Positions 1-8,293 are shown, numbered from the stretch's first letter. The stretch is 64,000 bases of DNA from Kribbella antiqua (GCF_004345665.1 NZ_SLWR01000001.1:1054001-1118000), one strand, 5' to 3'. Program-made: numbers and translations. Notes: generated from the sequence alone by a model not told the origin.

Positions 1-336
1 CGGTTTGCCCATCTCCAGCGTCATCAGCAGCGCGAGGTCGTCGATCCGCTCGAGCAGCAGTTCGTAGGCCTTGGTGAGCATGTCCGCGCGCTCGCGCGGC
101 GACGTCTTCGCGAACGCCGGCTGCGCGGCCACCGCGGCGTCGAGCGCCGCCCGGCCGTCCTCGGGTGAGGCGTCCGCGACCGAGCACAGCGTCTCTCCGG
201 TCGATGGATCCAGTACGTCGAACGTCCGGCCGCCGGCGGCGTCGACCCAGCGGCCGTCGACGTACAGGCGCTTCTCGACCGCGGCGATCACCTTCTTCTC
301 CGCGGCGGTCAGGTCGCTGACGGTGGATTCAGACAT
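1..336 (-). CDS. gabD: succinate-semialdehyde dehydrogenase, N-terminal part
   Basis: This is the first 112 codons of a minus-strand gene that runs off the left window edge. The visible protein begins MSESTVSDLTAAEKK and contains LYVDGRW, DVLDPSTGET and the MTLEMGKP block, which are typical of the N-terminal NAD(P)-binding part of aldehyde dehydrogenases of the GabD type. The catalytic Glu and Cys lie outside the window. The ATG at 336 is preceded by a clear GGAGG. The divergent neighbour is a GABA-type aminotransferase, so the pair would convert GABA to succinate semialdehyde and then to succinate. A TTGTCAACAA site lies between the two starts. Family is confident; substrate rests mainly on context. 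Confidence 0.85.
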   Translation of the reverse strand, partial: MSESTVSDLTAAEKKVIAAVEKRLYVDGRWVDAAGGRTFDVLDPSTGETLCSVADASPEDGRAALDAAVAAQPAFAKTSPRERADMLTKAYELLLERIDDLALLMTLEMGKP

Positions 337-366
337 TGGCGGCCTCCGGATCCTGAGATACGCTGA

Positions 367-376
367 TTGTCAACAA
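367..376. promoter_or_regulatory. TTGTCAACAA site between gabD and gabT
   Basis: The inverted half-sites TTGT and ACAA flank a 2-bp centre, and the symmetry extends to GATTGT/ACAATC at 365-378. The site lies midway between the divergent gabD and gabT starts. The arrangement resembles operators of FadR-type GntR regulators, and a similar site precedes the MHS transporter at 5376-5385. The regulator is not identifiable here. Confidence 0.5.
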
Positions 377-407
377 TCTAACAGTTGACGATCGGAAGTG
401 GGGAACC

Positions 408-1661
408 GTGGCTGAGCTCTCGCAGATCCTGAAACAGGCGACCGGAGTCGTCGCCGCCCGCGGCCAGGGCGTACTGCTGTACGACGAGGACGACCGCAGG
501 TACCTCGACTTCACCGCCGGGATCGGTGTGACCTCAACCGGGCACTGTCACCCGCGCGTGGTCGCGGCCGCGCAGGAACAGGTCGGCAAGATCATCCACG
601 CGCAGTACACGACGGTGATGCACCGGCCGCTACTCGACCTGGTCGACCGCCTCGGTGAGGTCCTCCCCCAGCAGCTGGACCGGATGTTCTTCGCGAACTC
701 CGGCAGCGAGGCAATCGAGGCGGCGCTCCGGCTCAGCCGGCAGGCGACCGGGCGGCCGAACGTGATCGTGTTCCACGGCGGTTTCCACGGTCGCACTGTG
801 GCGGCTGGGTCGATGACGACCTCGGGTACGAAGTTCCGGTCCGGGTTCAGCCCGTTGATGGCCGGCGTCTACGTCTCGCCGTTCCCTGACCCCGGTCACT
901 TCGGCTGGCCGGTCGAGGAGGCGACGGACTTCGCGCTGAAGCAGCTGGACTACGTGTTGCAGACCTTGAGCTCGCCGGCCGACACCGCGGCGTTCTTCGT
1001 CGAGCCCGTCCTTGGCGAAGGCGGATACGTGCCCGCGAACCAGCGGTTCTTCGCCGGCCTGCGGGAACGCGCCGATGCGCACGGCATCCTTCTTGTTGTC
1101 GACGAAGTGCAGACCGGCTTCGGGCGGACCGGCAAGTTCTGGGGCGGCGACCACTTCGGCTCGCGCCCGGACATCCTGGTGACGGCGAAGGGCCTCGCCT
1201 CCGGGTTCCCGCTGTCCGGGATCGCTGCGTCATCCGCGCTGATGGAGAAGGCATGGCCTGGTTCACAGGGCGGGACGTACGGCGCCAACGCGGTGGCTTG
1301 CGCGGCTGCGCTCGCGACGCTCGACGTGATCCGCGACGAGGGCCTGGTGCAGAACTCGGCCGACCGCGGCGCACAGCTCAAGCAGGCGATGCAACTGGTG
1401 GCGGACAAGCACGAGCAGATCACCGACGTGCGCGGGCTCGGGCTGATGATCGGCAACGAGTTCCGCGACGCCGACGGCAAACCCGACCCGGTGACGGCGG
1501 CCGCCGTACAGCAGGAGGCGGCTCGGCGCGGACTGCTTCTGCTGACCTGCGGAGCCTGGGGCCAGGTGGTCCGCTTCATCCCGGCCCTCGTGGTGACACC
1601 GGACGAGATCGACGAGGCCGCAGGCATCTGGTCCGACGCAGTCACAGCCGTCACCGGCTGA
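408..1661 (+). CDS. gabT: 4-aminobutyrate aminotransferase family protein
   Basis: A 417-residue class III PLP-dependent aminotransferase, full length for the family. Visible landmarks are NSGSEA at about 97-102 (phosphate binding), FHGGFHGRT near 122, VDEVQTGFGRTG at 231-242 with the PLP-ring Asp232, and the Schiff-base lysine K261 in TAKGLASGFPLSG. It should transfer the amino group of GABA or a related omega-amino acid to 2-oxoglutarate, giving succinate semialdehyde for the divergently encoded dehydrogenase. It starts with GTG at 408 after a G-rich GAAGTGGGG ribosome-binding site. Ornithine- or acetylornithine-type activity cannot be excluded from sequence, but the gabD neighbour favours GABA. 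Confidence 0.85.
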   Translation: MAELSQILKQATGVVAARGQGVLLYDEDDRRYLDFTAGIGVTSTGHCHPRVVAAAQEQVGKIIHAQYTTVMHRPLLDLVDRLGEVLPQQLDRMFFANSGSEAIEAALRLSRQATGRPNVIVFHGGFHGRTVAAGSMTTSGTKFRSGFSPLMAGVYVSPFPDPGHFGWPVEEATDFALKQLDYVLQTLSSPADTAAFFVEPVLGEGGYVPANQRFFAGLRERADAHGILLVVDEVQTGFGRTGKFWGGDHFGSRPDILVTAKGLASGFPLSGIAASSALMEKAWPGSQGGTYGANAVACAAALATLDVIRDEGLVQNSADRGAQLKQAMQLVADKHEQITDVRGLGLMIGNEFRDADGKPDPVTAAAVQQEAARRGLLLLTCGAWGQVVRFIPALVVTPDEIDEAAGIWSDAVTAVTG

Positions 1662-1704
1662 TCCGGGGGACCGAGGGCGCGAACTAGGCCTTGACTCTCA
1701 CACC

Positions 1705-3054
1705 GTGGCAGACCGTAGACCGGGCGACATGACTGAGACAGCCACGGAAATCGCTGGGCGGATTCGGAGCGGTGAGGTTTCGTCGCGTGAGGTGACCGAG
1801 CGGATGCTCGCGCGGATCGCGGCTGATACGACGGTGAACGCGGTGGTCGAGACCCGGGCAGAGTTCGCGCTCGAGGCAGCGGCCAGGGCGGATGAGGCGA
1901 TTGCGGCGGGCAGTGAGGTCGGCCCGCTGCACGGCGTGCCGATGACGATCAAGGACTGCTTCAACGTCGCGGGGCTGCACACCACCTGGGGCAATCCCGC
2001 GTTCGCGGAGTACGTCGCGGACTGGGACGCGACGGTGGTGGAACGCCTCAGCCGGGCCGGCGCGATCATTGTCGGCAAGAGCAATGTCCACACCATGCTT
2101 GGCGACTTCGGCCAGACAACCAACGAGATCTACGGCCGGACGAACAATCCCGCCGACCTCACCCGTACGCCGGGCGGCTCGAGCGGCGGTGGTGCGGCGG
2201 CATTGGCCGCGGGACTGACCTACCTCGAGTACGGGTCGGACCTGGTCGGATCGATCAGACTGCCGGCGGCGTACTGCGGGGTCTACGGGCTCAAACCCAC
2301 GGCTGGGCTGGTTCCGCAGCGCGGCTTCCAGATGCCAGGTCCGGTCGAGCCGCCGGACGAGTTCCCACAGTTGTCGACAATCGGACCGCTTGCGCGATCA
2401 GCGGCCGATCTGCGTACGACGCTCCGCGTCACGGGCGGACCGGAAGCGCCGTACTCATGGGAACTTCAGCCGTCTCGCCACCACCGCCTCGCAGACTTCC
2501 GCGTCGGTGTGGTGATCGATCATCCGGACGCGCCGGTGTCGGCTGAGGTGGGTGCGGCGTTGTCGGACACAGTCGATCGCCTGGGCCGGAGCGGGGCGAA
2601 GATCGTCGAAGGCTGGCCCGATGGCGTCGATCCGTCGGAGCAGGCTGAGGCGTTCGGCTTCCAGGTCGGGCTGTTCTTCGCACTGCACGGCGAGTCGGCG
2701 GACTTCGCCAGTCTCTCGGCGGTGGTCGAGCACGAACGCCGGCGGATGGCGCTGCGTGTGATGTGGCAGCGGTACTTCGAGGACGTCGACGTGCTCCTGT
2801 GCCCGGCCAGCTTCACGACCGCGTTCCCGCATGACGACCGGCCATTCGAGCAGCGCACGATCAAGACGTCGTACGGCGAGCAGCGGTATGACGCCCAGGT
2901 GTTCTGGATCGCGCATGCGTCATTGATCGGGCTGCCCGCGGTCAGCATGCCGATCGGACGGACACCGGACGATCTTCCCGTCGGCGCTCAGGTGATCGGA
3001 CCATGGCACGAGGACGACACTCCGATCACGTTCGCGGAACTCCTCGCCGATTGA
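1705..3054 (+). CDS. amidase signature family protein
   Basis: About 449 residues with an amidase-signature fold. The Ser-cisSer-Lys triad is visible: K83 in TIKDCF, the GGSSGGG loop at 157-163, and the nucleophile S183 in GSDLVGSIRLPAA. The usual GTDTGGS loop reads GSDLVGS here, as in some subfamilies. It would hydrolyse a C-N amide bond; the substrate is unknown. It lies 43 bp downstream of gabT on the same strand and could be cotranscribed, which would fit release of an amino acid from an amide. The GTG at 1705 and the ATG at 1729 are both possible starts; the ATG removes an uninformative eight-residue leader. Neither has a strong ribosome-binding site. Confidence 0.82.
   Translation: MADRRPGDMTETATEIAGRIRSGEVSSREVTERMLARIAADTTVNAVVETRAEFALEAAARADEAIAAGSEVGPLHGVPMTIKDCFNVAGLHTTWGNPAFAEYVADWDATVVERLSRAGAIIVGKSNVHTMLGDFGQTTNEIYGRTNNPADLTRTPGGSSGGGAAALAAGLTYLEYGSDLVGSIRLPAAYCGVYGLKPTAGLVPQRGFQMPGPVEPPDEFPQLSTIGPLARSAADLRTTLRVTGGPEAPYSWELQPSRHHRLADFRVGVVIDHPDAPVSAEVGAALSDTVDRLGRSGAKIVEGWPDGVDPSEQAEAFGFQVGLFFALHGESADFASLSAVVEHERRRMALRVMWQRYFEDVDVLLCPASFTTAFPHDDRPFEQRTIKTSYGEQRYDAQVFWIAHASLIGLPAVSMPIGRTPDDLPVGAQVIGPWHEDDTPITFAELLAD
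2371..2380. repeat. TTGTCGACAA palindrome inside the amidase gene
   Basis: A perfect 10-bp palindrome that matches the TTGTnnACAA pattern seen between gabD and gabT. It lies inside coding sequence, so a regulatory role is uncertain. Confidence 0.35.
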
Positions 3055-3085
3055 GTGTTGACTACCAAGCGGGAGGAGGCCTGGA

Positions 3086-3901
3086 TTGTTCGCGATCGGG
3101 GAATTTGCCAGACACGGGCGGGTGTCGATCCGCATGTTGCGGCATTACGACGCGATCGGGCTGCTGCGGCCGGCCCGGGTCGACCCGGTGACCGGTTATC
3201 GCAGCTACGACGCCGGTCAGTTCGCCGACCTCAACCGCATCGTCGCGCTGAAGGATCTCGGCTTCTCCCTCGAGCAGGTACGGACGATGATCGCGGACGA
3301 GGTCAGTCCGGCTGAGCTGCGCGCATTGTTGACAATGCGACGCGCGGAACTGGAATCCACCGTCGCCGAAAGCTATGCCCGGCTCGCGCAGGTCGAGTCG
3401 CGGTTGCGCGGCATCGAAAGTGCGCTGCCGACAGCCGATGTGGTGGTCAAAGATCTGCCGGCGATACGCCTGGTGGGGCTGACCACCACGGCCGCGAGTT
3501 TCACGCCCGAGGACATTGGCCCGGTCGTCCAGCCACTGTGCGCAGAGCTCGGCCGCCGACTGCCCGATGCAGCGGTCCAACCAGCCGGACGACTGACCTG
3601 TCTGTACGAGCGATCACGCCACACCGAAGACGAAGTCGTCGTACGGGCGACGGTTCCGGCATCGGTCGATGCCGAGGGCAACCTCAATGGGCTCGAAGTG
3701 GTGGACCTGCCGGCGGTCCGTGCGGCGACGTTGGTACACCGCGGGCCGATCGACCAGGTGCTCCCGGCATGGCAGGCGCTGGCTCGCTGGATTGACGACA
3801 ATGGTCATCAGTCCAGCGAGCCGGCGCGCGAGCTCTACCTGGATTGCCCGGAGGACCCGGCCAGTTGGGTCACCGAACTACAGGAGCCAATCGGCCCTTA
3901 G
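3086..3901 (+). CDS. MerR-family regulator with GyrI-like effector domain
   Basis: 271 residues. The N-terminus carries a MerR winged helix (IGEFARHGRVSIRMLRHYD, then GLLRP and GYRSYD), followed by the helix LNRIVALKDLGFSLEQV and a coiled-coil dimerisation stretch at about 75-115. The C-terminal 150 residues look like a GyrI-like (BmrR/BltR type) small-molecule binding domain, so it probably senses a hydrophobic or cationic compound. The TTG start at 3086 is chosen because GGGAGGAGG sits just upstream. The stop overlaps the stop of the convergent transporter by 4 bp. No operator can be assigned to it. An 18-bp palindrome lies within its coding sequence. Confidence 0.82.
   Translation: MFAIGEFARHGRVSIRMLRHYDAIGLLRPARVDPVTGYRSYDAGQFADLNRIVALKDLGFSLEQVRTMIADEVSPAELRALLTMRRAELESTVAESYARLAQVESRLRGIESALPTADVVVKDLPAIRLVGLTTTAASFTPEDIGPVVQPLCAELGRRLPDAAVQPAGRLTCLYERSRHTEDEVVVRATVPASVDAEGNLNGLEVVDLPAVRAATLVHRGPIDQVLPAWQALARWIDDNGHQSSEPARELYLDCPEDPASWVTELQEPIGP
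3322..3339. repeat. 18-bp interrupted palindrome within the merR-type gene
   Basis: The arms CGCATTGT and ACAATGCG are perfect reverse complements around a TG centre. The core is TTGTTGACAA, identical to the core upstream of the MHS transporter at 5376-5385. It is inside coding sequence. Confidence 0.4.
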
Positions 3902-5298
3902 GCCTTTGCGGGTTCCAAGGCGACTGGTGGCAGGGCCTCGTCTGTGCCAGGGGTGGCGGTGCCGTTGAGTGGGCAGCGGGTGGTTTCGGGGACCTTGATG
4001 AGTGCGATCGCTCCGATCACGCAGGCGGCCATCATGTAGTACGCCGGCGTCAGCACGTCGCCGGTTTTGGCGGTGATCCAGTCGTTGACCGCAGGCGCCG
4101 TACCGCCGAAGAGGGAGGTCGACACGTTGTAGGCGATCGCGAAACCGGCGTACCGGACATGGGTCGGGAACATCGCCGGGAAGGTGGCCGAGATCGTCGC
4201 CAGCTGCGGTACGTAGAACAGGCCCAGTACGGCGAAGCCGACGACTGCGCCGAACATGTTGGTGCCCATCAGCAGGAACATCGGGACGCCGGCGACGAAC
4301 AGGCCCGCGAGCGAGAACCACCACAGCGGTTTGCGGCCGACCCGGTCCGAGGCGCGGCCGGCGAACGGCAGGAACACCATCATTGTCAACATTCCGATGA
4401 TCGGCACGATCAGCGATTCGTCCGAGCTGAGCCCGATCTCGCTTTCCAGGTACGTCGGCATGTAGGTGAGCAGCGTGTAGTTGACCACGTTCAGCGCGAC
4501 GACCAGGCCACCGAGGCGCAGGATCGGCTGCCAGTAACCGGCCAGCAGGTCCTTGAACTGCGTCTTGGTCTCTTCCTCCTTCTCGCCCTTCTCCTCCAGC
4601 TCACGGAAGACCGGCGTGTCCTCGAGGCGTGAGCGCAAGTAGACGCCGACCAGGCCGAGCGGCGCGGCGACCAGGAACGGCAGTCGCCAACCCCACGAGT
4701 GCATCTGCTCGTCGCCGAGCACGAGCGAGAAGCCGAGCATCAGCAGCGCGCCGATGGAGAAGCCGGCCAGCGTGCCGAACTCCAGGAAGCTGCCGAGGAA
4801 CCCGCGCCGGCGGCTGGGGGCGTACTCGGCCATGAACGTTGCGGCACCGCCGTACTCACCACCGGTCGAGAAGCCCTGGATCATCCGGAGCAGTACCAGG
4901 AGGATCGGCGCCCACAGCCCGATCGCGCTGTACGTCGGGACGAGTCCGACGCAAAGGGTGGCACCGGACATCATCAGGATGGTGATCGCCAGTACGTGCT
5001 TGCGGCCGAGGCGGTCGCCGAGCGGGCCCCAGACCAGACCGCCGAGCGGCCGGACCAGGAACGAGACGGCGAAGGTCATCAAGGCGAGCAGGGTCGCGCT
5101 CTCGGTGTCGCCGGGGAAGATCGCGGCCGAGATGTACGTGACGCCGTACGCGTAGATGCCGTAGTCGAACCACTCGGTCGCGTTGCCGATGGCGGACGCG
5201 GCGATCGCCTTCTTCAGCACTCCGGGCGGCGGTTCGGTCTCGACGGTCGGCTGCACAGGCGGTTGCTTCCCGACCGGCGGCTGGGTATCGGCGTCCAC
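3898..5298 (-). CDS. MHS-family MFS transporter (ProP-like)
   Basis: A 12-TM major facilitator of the metabolite:H+ symporter branch. Landmarks are ASAIGNATEWFDYGIYAY in TM1, the loop GDRLGRKHVL, GFSTGGEYGG in TM4 and the second-half motif GRASDRVGRK. Relatives import proline, betaine, alpha-ketoglutarate or other organic acids. The GTG at 5298 is preferred because GGGAGG lies about five bases upstream; a longer reading from GTG 5316 has weaker support. A TTGTTGACAATC site like that in the gabD-gabT gap lies upstream, so import of a gab-pathway substrate is a reasonable guess, not a demonstration. The stop overlaps that of the MerR gene. Confidence 0.83.
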   Translation of the reverse strand: MDADTQPPVGKQPPVQPTVETEPPPGVLKKAIAASAIGNATEWFDYGIYAYGVTYISAAIFPGDTESATLLALMTFAVSFLVRPLGGLVWGPLGDRLGRKHVLAITILMMSGATLCVGLVPTYSAIGLWAPILLVLLRMIQGFSTGGEYGGAATFMAEYAPSRRRGFLGSFLEFGTLAGFSIGALLMLGFSLVLGDEQMHSWGWRLPFLVAAPLGLVGVYLRSRLEDTPVFRELEEKGEKEEETKTQFKDLLAGYWQPILRLGGLVVALNVVNYTLLTYMPTYLESEIGLSSDESLIVPIIGMLTMMVFLPFAGRASDRVGRKPLWWFSLAGLFVAGVPMFLLMGTNMFGAVVGFAVLGLFYVPQLATISATFPAMFPTHVRYAGFAIAYNVSTSLFGGTAPAVNDWITAKTGDVLTPAYYMMAACVIGAIALIKVPETTRCPLNGTATPGTDEALPPVALEPAKA

Positions 5299-5375
5299 GG
5301 CGTCCTCCCTCGTCACACGGCCTCACACGTGTGCCCACTCACGCCATCGGCACACCTTGTAGCCGGGTCGTAGTT

Positions 5376-5385
5376 TTGTTGACAA
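5376..5385. promoter_or_regulatory. TTGTTGACAA site upstream of the MHS transporter
   Basis: Half-sites TTGT and ACAA around TG. Read on the minus strand it supplies a TTGTCA -35-like element followed after 17 bp by CTACAA, so a bound regulator would cover the promoter. It shares its core and the flanking ATC with the gab site at 365-378. Confidence 0.45.
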
Positions 5386-5450
5386 TCCGAAGGTTAACCA
5401 TGTGCATTCGTGAACAGCAAGCTCTAACTCAGAGGGGTTTGTGGTGAGGG

Positions 5451-6161
5451 TCAGGCAGGTTCGGCCAGGGAGGCCAGGCCGGCGGTGAGGACGGTGAGGG
5501 CGAATTCGACGCGGTCGTCGTGGTTTGCGCCTGAGGTCAGGGCGCCGGCCAGGGCCACGGTGAGTGGGAAGCGGTCGGCTGGGAGACCCTCGAAGAAGGC
5601 GCGCATCTCGGCGACGTAGCCCTCGATCTCCTCCGGGGTCCACTGCGCCCCGCCTTGCACGCTCTCCTCGAAGGCGACCGCGGTGACGTACAGCATGATC
5701 AGGTCGACGGCCCACGCGGCCGCCTGGTCCGGCACCTTGCCCGCCTTGAGGATCGCCAGCACTCGCTCGGTGCTGAGGATCGCCTGCTCCCCGAGCGGCA
5801 CCTGCCCGATCGCGGCCCGCGCCACGCCGGGGTACGCACGCATCACCCGCAGGACCTCGCGCATGGCGTCCTTCAACTGCTCCTGCCAGCGCGCCGGGTC
5901 CGCCACCTCCGGCAGTTTCATGTCCTGCGCCGCGCGGTCGATCAGCAACTGGTCGAGCTCCCGCTTGTTCGCGACGTGCGCGTACAGCGACGCGGGGCCG
6001 GTGCCGAGCACCTGCGCGATCTTGCGCATCGACACAGCCTCGTAGCCCTGCTCGAGCAGGACCCGCATCGCCGCATCGACGATCCGGTCCCGGGTCAGCG
6101 GCTCGCGGGCGGGACGCACGGGCTTCGGCGGGCTGATCGGCTGCCAGGGCGACTGACTCAT
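5451..6161 (-). CDS. TetR-family repressor
   Basis: 236 residues from the ATG at 6161, which follows AGTGGGGGC; an upstream extension to 6227 would cross the operator and lacks support. Residues about 25-70 form the TetR helix-turn-helix (DRIVDAAMRVLLEQGYEAVSM, then RKIAQVLGTGPASLYAHVANK). The C-terminal domain is TetR_C-like and would bind the inducer. It is divergent from a DHA2-type MFS exporter with a 28-bp inverted repeat between them, the usual arrangement of a drug-efflux repressor and its target. Autoregulation is likely. Confidence 0.88.
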   Translation of the reverse strand: MSQSPWQPISPPKPVRPAREPLTRDRIVDAAMRVLLEQGYEAVSMRKIAQVLGTGPASLYAHVANKRELDQLLIDRAAQDMKLPEVADPARWQEQLKDAMREVLRVMRAYPGVARAAIGQVPLGEQAILSTERVLAILKAGKVPDQAAAWAVDLIMLYVTAVAFEESVQGGAQWTPEEIEGYVAEMRAFFEGLPADRFPLTVALAGALTSGANHDDRVEFALTVLTAGLASLAEPA

Positions 6162-6186
6162 GCCCCCACTGTAGCGAACACCGTAC

Positions 6187-6215
6187 TTGACAGGAACATC
6201 GTTCGTGCGTAGAAC
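6187..6215 (+). promoter_or_regulatory. predicted promoter of the MFS exporter gene
   Basis: TTGACA at 6187-6192, a 17-bp spacer, then TAGAAC at 6210-6215. The -35 is a perfect consensus and the -10 is weak. The -10 overlaps the left arm of the TetR palindrome at 6212, so repressor binding would block RNA polymerase. Confidence 0.5.
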
Positions 6216-6239
6216 AGTGTTCGTCAACGAACACTGTTC
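6212..6239. promoter_or_regulatory. 28-bp TetR operator palindrome
   Basis: The arms GAACAGTGTTCGT and ACGAACACTGTTC are perfect 13-bp reverse complements around a CA centre. The palindrome is in the divergent gap between the TetR gene and the MFS exporter gene. Further partial copies (CGAACACCG near 6175 and GAACATCGTTCG near 6194) may be secondary half-sites. Confidence 0.8.
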
Positions 6240-6269
6240 GCCAAGAGCCTCGCCTGACAGGAGCCAACG

Positions 6270-7715
6270 ATGAGCACCTCGACCGCCACTCCACCAACAA
6301 CACCGTCCAGCTCCAGCCCGTCGCCGTACCGGTGGCGTTGGCTTGTGTTGGCGACGGTGTTGCTCGCCGAGATCATGGATCTTGTCGACGCGACGATTGT
6401 CAACATTGCGGCGCCTTCGATCCGCGCCGAGCTGGGTGGATCGGAGTCAGCGATGCAGTGGATGCTGGCTGGTTACACGCTGGCGTTCGCGATCGGGCTG
6501 ATCAGCTTCGGCCGGCTCGGCGACCTGGCCGGGCGGCGCCGGCTGTTCGTGATCGGAGCGCTCGGGTTCACCGTCGCCTCCGCGGTGTGCGGGTTCGCCA
6601 CCTCGCCTGAGCTGCTGATCGGCAGCCGGGTTGCGCAGGGTCTGCTCGGTGCGGTGATGATCCCGCAGGGGTTCGCGATCCTGAAGGCTGTCTTCCCGGC
6701 CGATGAGATCGGCAAGGCGTTCGCGATGTTCGGTCCGGTGATGGGGTTGTCGGCAGTCGCCGGTCCGATCATCGCGGGCGTACTGATCGATGCGAACTGG
6801 TTCGACGCCGGCTGGCGGATGATCTTCTTCATCAACGTGCCGCTCGGCGCGCTCGCACTGTTTGCCGCGCTGCGATTCATGCCTGAGGTGAAGACTCCAG
6901 GCGCGTCCCGGCTCGACACGGCCGGCGTGTTCCTGGTCAGCCTCGCGTCCGGTCTGCTCATCTACCCGCTGGTCCAGGGGCGGGAGCTCGGCTGGCCGTT
7001 GTGGACAATCCTGATGTTGATCGCTTCGGTCCCGGTGTTCGCCCTGTTCGGCTGGCGGGAGCGCCGGTCAGGCAATCCGGTGATCGACCCGTCGCTGTTC
7101 CGCAGTCGCGGGTACGTCGCCGGCCTCGGCGTGATCAGCACGTTCTTCCTGGCGATGTCCGGCTTCATGCTGGTGTTCAACCTGTTCACCCAGCTCGGAC
7201 TGCACTACAGCCCGTTGAAGGCCGGCCTTGCAATGGTGCCGTTCTCACTCGGCATCGCGATCGGCGCGCCGCTGTCCGGTGGGTTGCTCGCGCCGAGGCT
7301 CGGCCGGAAGGCGCTGCAGCTCGGCATCGCGGTGATGACGGTCGCGATGGGCGGGGTGTGGTTCACGCTGCACACGTACGGCGATGCGACGACGATCTGG
7401 AAGCTGGTCCCGGCGACGCTGGCGACCGGGATCGGTGCCGGCCTGGTGTTCGCGCCGCTGTTCGACATCATCCTGGCGTCGATCGACGACCGGGCGGCGG
7501 GCTCCGCGTCCGGCGTACTGACCGCGATGCAGCAGTTCGGCGGCGCGATCGGGGTCGCGGTGATCGGCACGATCTTCTTCCAGCTGCTACCGGAGCACGC
7601 CTTCCTCGGCGCCACCAAGACCGCGGTGCTGGTCGCGATCGGGCTGTTCGTGGTGAGCCTCGCAGTCACCTGGCTGCTCCCGAAGCGAGCCCGCGAGGGA
7701 GCTACGGCGCACTGA
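6270..7715 (+). CDS. DHA2-type MFS drug exporter (EmrB/QacA family)
   Basis: 481 residues with about 14 predicted membrane segments. Landmarks are the TM1 acidic pair MDLVDATIVNIAAPSI, motif A GRLGDLAGRRRL, and motif C in TM5 (GPVMGLSAVAGPIIAGVL) with the Gly/Pro pattern of antiporters. It should expel a lipophilic or cationic compound using proton antiport. The ATG at 6270 follows CAGGAGCC. It is controlled in all likelihood by the divergent TetR protein through the 28-bp palindrome. A strong hairpin follows the gene. Confidence 0.9.
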   Translation: MSTSTATPPTTPSSSSPSPYRWRWLVLATVLLAEIMDLVDATIVNIAAPSIRAELGGSESAMQWMLAGYTLAFAIGLISFGRLGDLAGRRRLFVIGALGFTVASAVCGFATSPELLIGSRVAQGLLGAVMIPQGFAILKAVFPADEIGKAFAMFGPVMGLSAVAGPIIAGVLIDANWFDAGWRMIFFINVPLGALALFAALRFMPEVKTPGASRLDTAGVFLVSLASGLLIYPLVQGRELGWPLWTILMLIASVPVFALFGWRERRSGNPVIDPSLFRSRGYVAGLGVISTFFLAMSGFMLVFNLFTQLGLHYSPLKAGLAMVPFSLGIAIGAPLSGGLLAPRLGRKALQLGIAVMTVAMGGVWFTLHTYGDATTIWKLVPATLATGIGAGLVFAPLFDIILASIDDRAAGSASGVLTAMQQFGGAIGVAVIGTIFFQLLPEHAFLGATKTAVLVAIGLFVVSLAVTWLLPKRAREGATAH

Positions 7716-7727
7716 CCGGTGGGCACG

Positions 7728-7771
7728 CGAAAGCCCCGCTCCTCCGAGCAAAGGGGGGAGCGGGGCTTTCG
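7728..7771. terminator. bidirectional terminator hairpin
   Basis: 15-bp perfect arms (7728-7742 and 7757-7771, CGAAAGCCCCGCTCC and its complement) around a 14-nt loop. It lies between the converging MFS exporter and erpA genes. There is no T-run, as is common in actinomycetes. Confidence 0.85.
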
Positions 7772-7777
7772 GGTAGG

Positions 7778-8134
7778 TCAGTTGAACGAGTCGCCGCAGG
7801 CGCAGGAGCCGGTGGCGTTCGGGTTGTCGATGGTGAAGCCCTGCTTCTCGATGGTGTCGACGAAGTCGATCGAGGCGCCCTTCAGGTACGGCGCGCTCAT
7901 CCGGTCGGTCACCACGTTGACGCCGTCGAAGTCGGCCACCACGTCGCCGTCGAGCTGACGCTCGTCGAAGAACAGCTGGTACCGCAGTCCGGAGCAACCA
8001 CCCGGCTGTACGGCGACCCGCAGCGCGAGGTCGTCGCGACCTTCTTGCTCGAGCAGCGCCTTCACCTTGGCGGCGGCCCCGTCGGTGAGGATCACACCCG
8101 TGGCGACGGCCTGCTCGGTCTGCGCTTCAGTCAT
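7778..8134 (-). CDS. erpA: iron-sulfur cluster insertion protein ErpA
   Basis: 118 residues of the HesB/IscA (A-type carrier) family, full length. The three conserved cysteines are visible in QPGGCSGLRY and in the C-terminal SCACGDSF. It delivers Fe-S clusters to apoproteins. Nearby nadA, 6 kb away, encodes an Fe-S enzyme, but there is no operon link. Start ATG at 8134. The convergent side is closed by a strong terminator. Confidence 0.93.
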   Translation of the reverse strand: MTEAQTEQAVATGVILTDGAAAKVKALLEQEGRDDLALRVAVQPGGCSGLRYQLFFDERQLDGDVVADFDGVNVVTDRMSAPYLKGASIDFVDTIEKQGFTIDNPNATGSCACGDSFN

Positions 8135-8208
8135 TCCTGACTCCAGTCATCTCGTGAGCGCGAGGCTGCCAGGTGGGCACGCAGCCGCGCGCGGAAAGTC
8201 CGCTGTCA

Positions 8209-8236
8209 TTCCGGACCAACAACCGCCGATCCGGAA
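8209..8236. repeat. small inverted repeat upstream of erpA
   Basis: TTCCGGA at 8209-8215 and TCCGGAA at 8230-8236 are 7-bp perfect arms separated by 14 nt, in the 159-bp gap upstream of erpA. It may be an operator; nothing else stands out in this gap. Confidence 0.3.
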
Positions 8237-8293
8237 CCATTCCCATGGTCGCACACCAATTTCCAGGATCAACAATCTGCGCAGCGATGTGAC

